NCBI GenBank assembly: GCA_003157595.1
Contig: PMKB01000221.1
Span: 1 to 6,019 of the forward strand
DNA length: 6,019 bases
DNA from: Solirubrobacterales bacterium
Lineage (GTDB): Bacteria > Actinomycetota > Thermoleophilia > Solirubrobacterales > Solirubrobacteraceae
Reading direction: 5' to 3'
The notes under the pieces were generated by a model. It searched no databases, was not told where the DNA came from, and saw nothing but the letters and a program-made list of their open reading frames with translations. Position 1 is the stretch's first letter; every line of letters begins with the position of its first letter. Below are positions 5,040 through 6,019 of this stretch, piece by piece. Both the position numbers and the translations under genes were made by a program.

Positions 5040-5885
5040 ATGCCGATGTCCGTACCCTCCCGCCCCGAACCGATCATGGCCCGCGCCGCAACGGAGAACT
5101 TTCCCGTGGCGTCGCGCCTGCTCCCGATGGGGCTGCGGACGCATCTGCTGGCGATCTACGGCTTCGCGCGACTGGTCGACGAGCTCGGCGACGAGGCCCC
5201 CGGCGATCGGTTGGCGGCGCTTGACTGGCTTTCGGCCGAGCTCGATCGGGCTTTCACGGACACCGCCACGCACCCCCTGCTGCGCGCGCTCGCGCCGACG
5301 ATCGCCGCCTGCGAGCTCTCGCGCGAGCCGTTCGAGCGGCTGATCGAGGCCAACCGCGTCGACCAGCGCGTCCACAGCTACGAAACGTGGTCTGGCCTGC
5401 TGAACTACTGCCACCTCTCGGCTGACCCCGTCGGCGAGCTGGTGCTGTGCGTGTTCGGCGCCGCAAGCCCCGAACGCATCGCGCGCTCCAACGCCGTCTG
5501 CACCGCACTGCAGCTGACCGAGCACTGGCAGGACATCCGCGAGGATCTCGCCCGCGGAAGGGTGTACCTCCCGCTTGAGGATCTCGTGCGCCACGGCTGC
5601 ACGATCGAGGACCTGGCCGCCGAGCGCGTCGGCGAACGCCTGCGTCGCGTGCTCGCGCTCGAGGCCACACGCACGGCCAACCTCTTCCGCGAAGGCGACG
5701 CCCTCGTGGCGAGCCTGCGCGGCTGGCCGCGGCTCGCAGTCGCCGGCTACGCCGGTGGCGGACGCGCCGCGCTGGAGGCGATCGCGCTCGCCGACTACGA
5801 GGTGCTTGCGCTCAGCCCGCGCCCGACGCGCCGGCGTAAGCTCGGCGCGATCGTCCGCGTGCTCGTCCGGGCCGCCGGCGGATGA
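5040..5885 (+). CDS. hpnC: Squalene/phytoene synthase family protein HpnC (hydroxysqualene synthase)
   Basis: This 281-residue protein of the trans-isoprenyl diphosphate synthase (squalene/phytoene synthase) family is placed in HpnC by [11 protein letters not shown] (19-29) and [18 protein letters not shown] (35-52). HpnC converts presqualene diphosphate to hydroxysqualene, the second step of the bacterial HpnCDE route to squalene and hopanoids. Two Asp-rich Mg-diphosphate motifs are present: DELGD (47-51) and, within [26 protein letters not shown] (165-169). Glu161 sits where Asn (TNxWQD) is common. Length is normal for the family. ATGs occur at 5040, 5046 and 5076; the last still keeps the conserved start of the domain, and no SD separates them, so the exact N-terminus is uncertain. 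The gene is divergent from znuA and overlaps hpnD by 4 bp (ATGA). Confidence 0.9.
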   Translation: MPMSVPSRPEPIMARAATENFPVASRLLPMGLRTHLLAIYGFARLVDELGDEAPGDRLAALDWLSAELDRAFTDTATHPLLRALAPTIAACELSREPFERLIEANRVDQRVHSYETWSGLLNYCHLSADPVGELVLCVFGAASPERIARSNAVCTALQLTEHWQDIREDLARGRVYLPLEDLVRHGCTIEDLAAERVGERLRRVLALEATRTANLFREGDALVASLRGWPRLAVAGYAGGGRAALEAIALADYEVLALSPRPTRRRKLGAIVRVLVRAAGG

Positions 5886-6019
5886 GTGAGGCGGCGCGCC
5901 GGCACTGCGCGCAGATCACCCGCCGCCAGGCTGCGAACTTCTACTACGGCATGCGCCTGCTGCCCACGCCCAAACGCGAAGCGCTGTTCGCGGTCTACGC
6001 GTTCGCCAGGCGCGTGGAC
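5882..6019 (+). CDS. hpnD: Squalene/phytoene synthase family protein HpnD (presqualene diphosphate synthase), N-terminal part
   Basis: The first 46 codons are present; the gene runs off the window end. The sequence has [29 protein letters not shown] (from residue 18), the hallmark opening of HpnD, ending where the first Asp-rich motif should follow. HpnD joins two farnesyl diphosphates to presqualene diphosphate, the substrate of HpnC. The ATG at 5882 overlaps the hpnC stop as ATGA, so the two are co-translated, and a FAD-dependent HpnE would be expected soon after. Catalytic residues are outside the window, so assignment rests on the N-terminus and context. Confidence 0.85.
   Translation, partial: MSEAARRHCAQITRRQAANFYYGMRLLPTPKREALFAVYAFARRVD

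Noticed and set aside
4898..5077. 60-residue N-terminal extension of znuA
   Set aside because: It would bury the lipoprotein signal peptide internally and translate through the operator region; the ATG at 4897 has its own SD.
4974..5594. Open frame of 206 codons antisense to hpnC
   Set aside because: It covers the conserved hpnC catalytic motifs on the other strand and would include part of the operator palindrome; composition is typical of a shadow.
1..6019. tRNA, rRNA, CRISPR array, insertion sequence or phage/defence genes
   Set aside because: No tRNA-like folds, regularly spaced repeats, transposase motifs or terminal inverted repeats were seen. All sizeable gaps are under 150 bp and the genes are ordinary chromosomal ones.

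Overview
The window is GC-rich (roughly 70% by eye) and densely coded, with short intergenic gaps and 1 to 13 bp gene overlaps. Gene content is a stand-alone catalytic subunit of a B12-dependent acyl-CoA mutase, a Fur-regulated metal ABC transporter with two permeases, and an hpnC-hpnD squalene pair. This suggests a high-GC actinobacterium, perhaps of the Thermoleophilia/Solirubrobacterales type. The taxonomic placement is inference from composition and protein flavour, not proof.

Layout. At 1-612 (+) lies the C-terminal 203 residues of a methylmalonyl-CoA mutase-like large subunit whose start is outside the window. Its last codons appear to form an intrinsic terminator (573-610). After a 97-bp convergent gap there is a leftward block, read right to left from about 4.9 kb. 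It runs metal-binding lipoprotein (znuA, 3989-4897), ATPase (znuC, 3177-3992), two different permeases (2326-3177 and 1493-2326), a Fur-family regulator (zur-like, 1044-1505), then a small unknown protein (710-985). The five transporter/regulator genes overlap by 4, 1, 1 and 13 bp and look translationally coupled. A 26-bp AT-rich imperfect palindrome at 4954-4979, upstream of znuA, is the best candidate operator for the regulator. Rightward from the same divergent promoter region are hpnC (5040-5885) and the first 46 codons of hpnD (5882 to the window end).

How the genes work together. The lipoprotein captures a divalent metal (zinc most likely, manganese not excluded) outside the membrane. 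The two permeases form the channel, the ATPase powers it, and the Fur-family protein encoded in the same operon probably shuts the operon down when metal is sufficient. HpnD and HpnC would make presqualene diphosphate and then hydroxysqualene for hopanoid or other squalene-derived lipids. The mutase fragment belongs to propionate/branched-acyl-CoA metabolism and is unrelated to the rest.

No clearly new system is visible. The most interesting points are regulatory: the palindrome shared by the divergent znuA and hpnC genes, a second element near the end of zur with the same two outer 7-mers set 10 bp further apart, a hairpin touching the znuA ribosome binding site, and strong enrichment of the octamer GCGATCGC.
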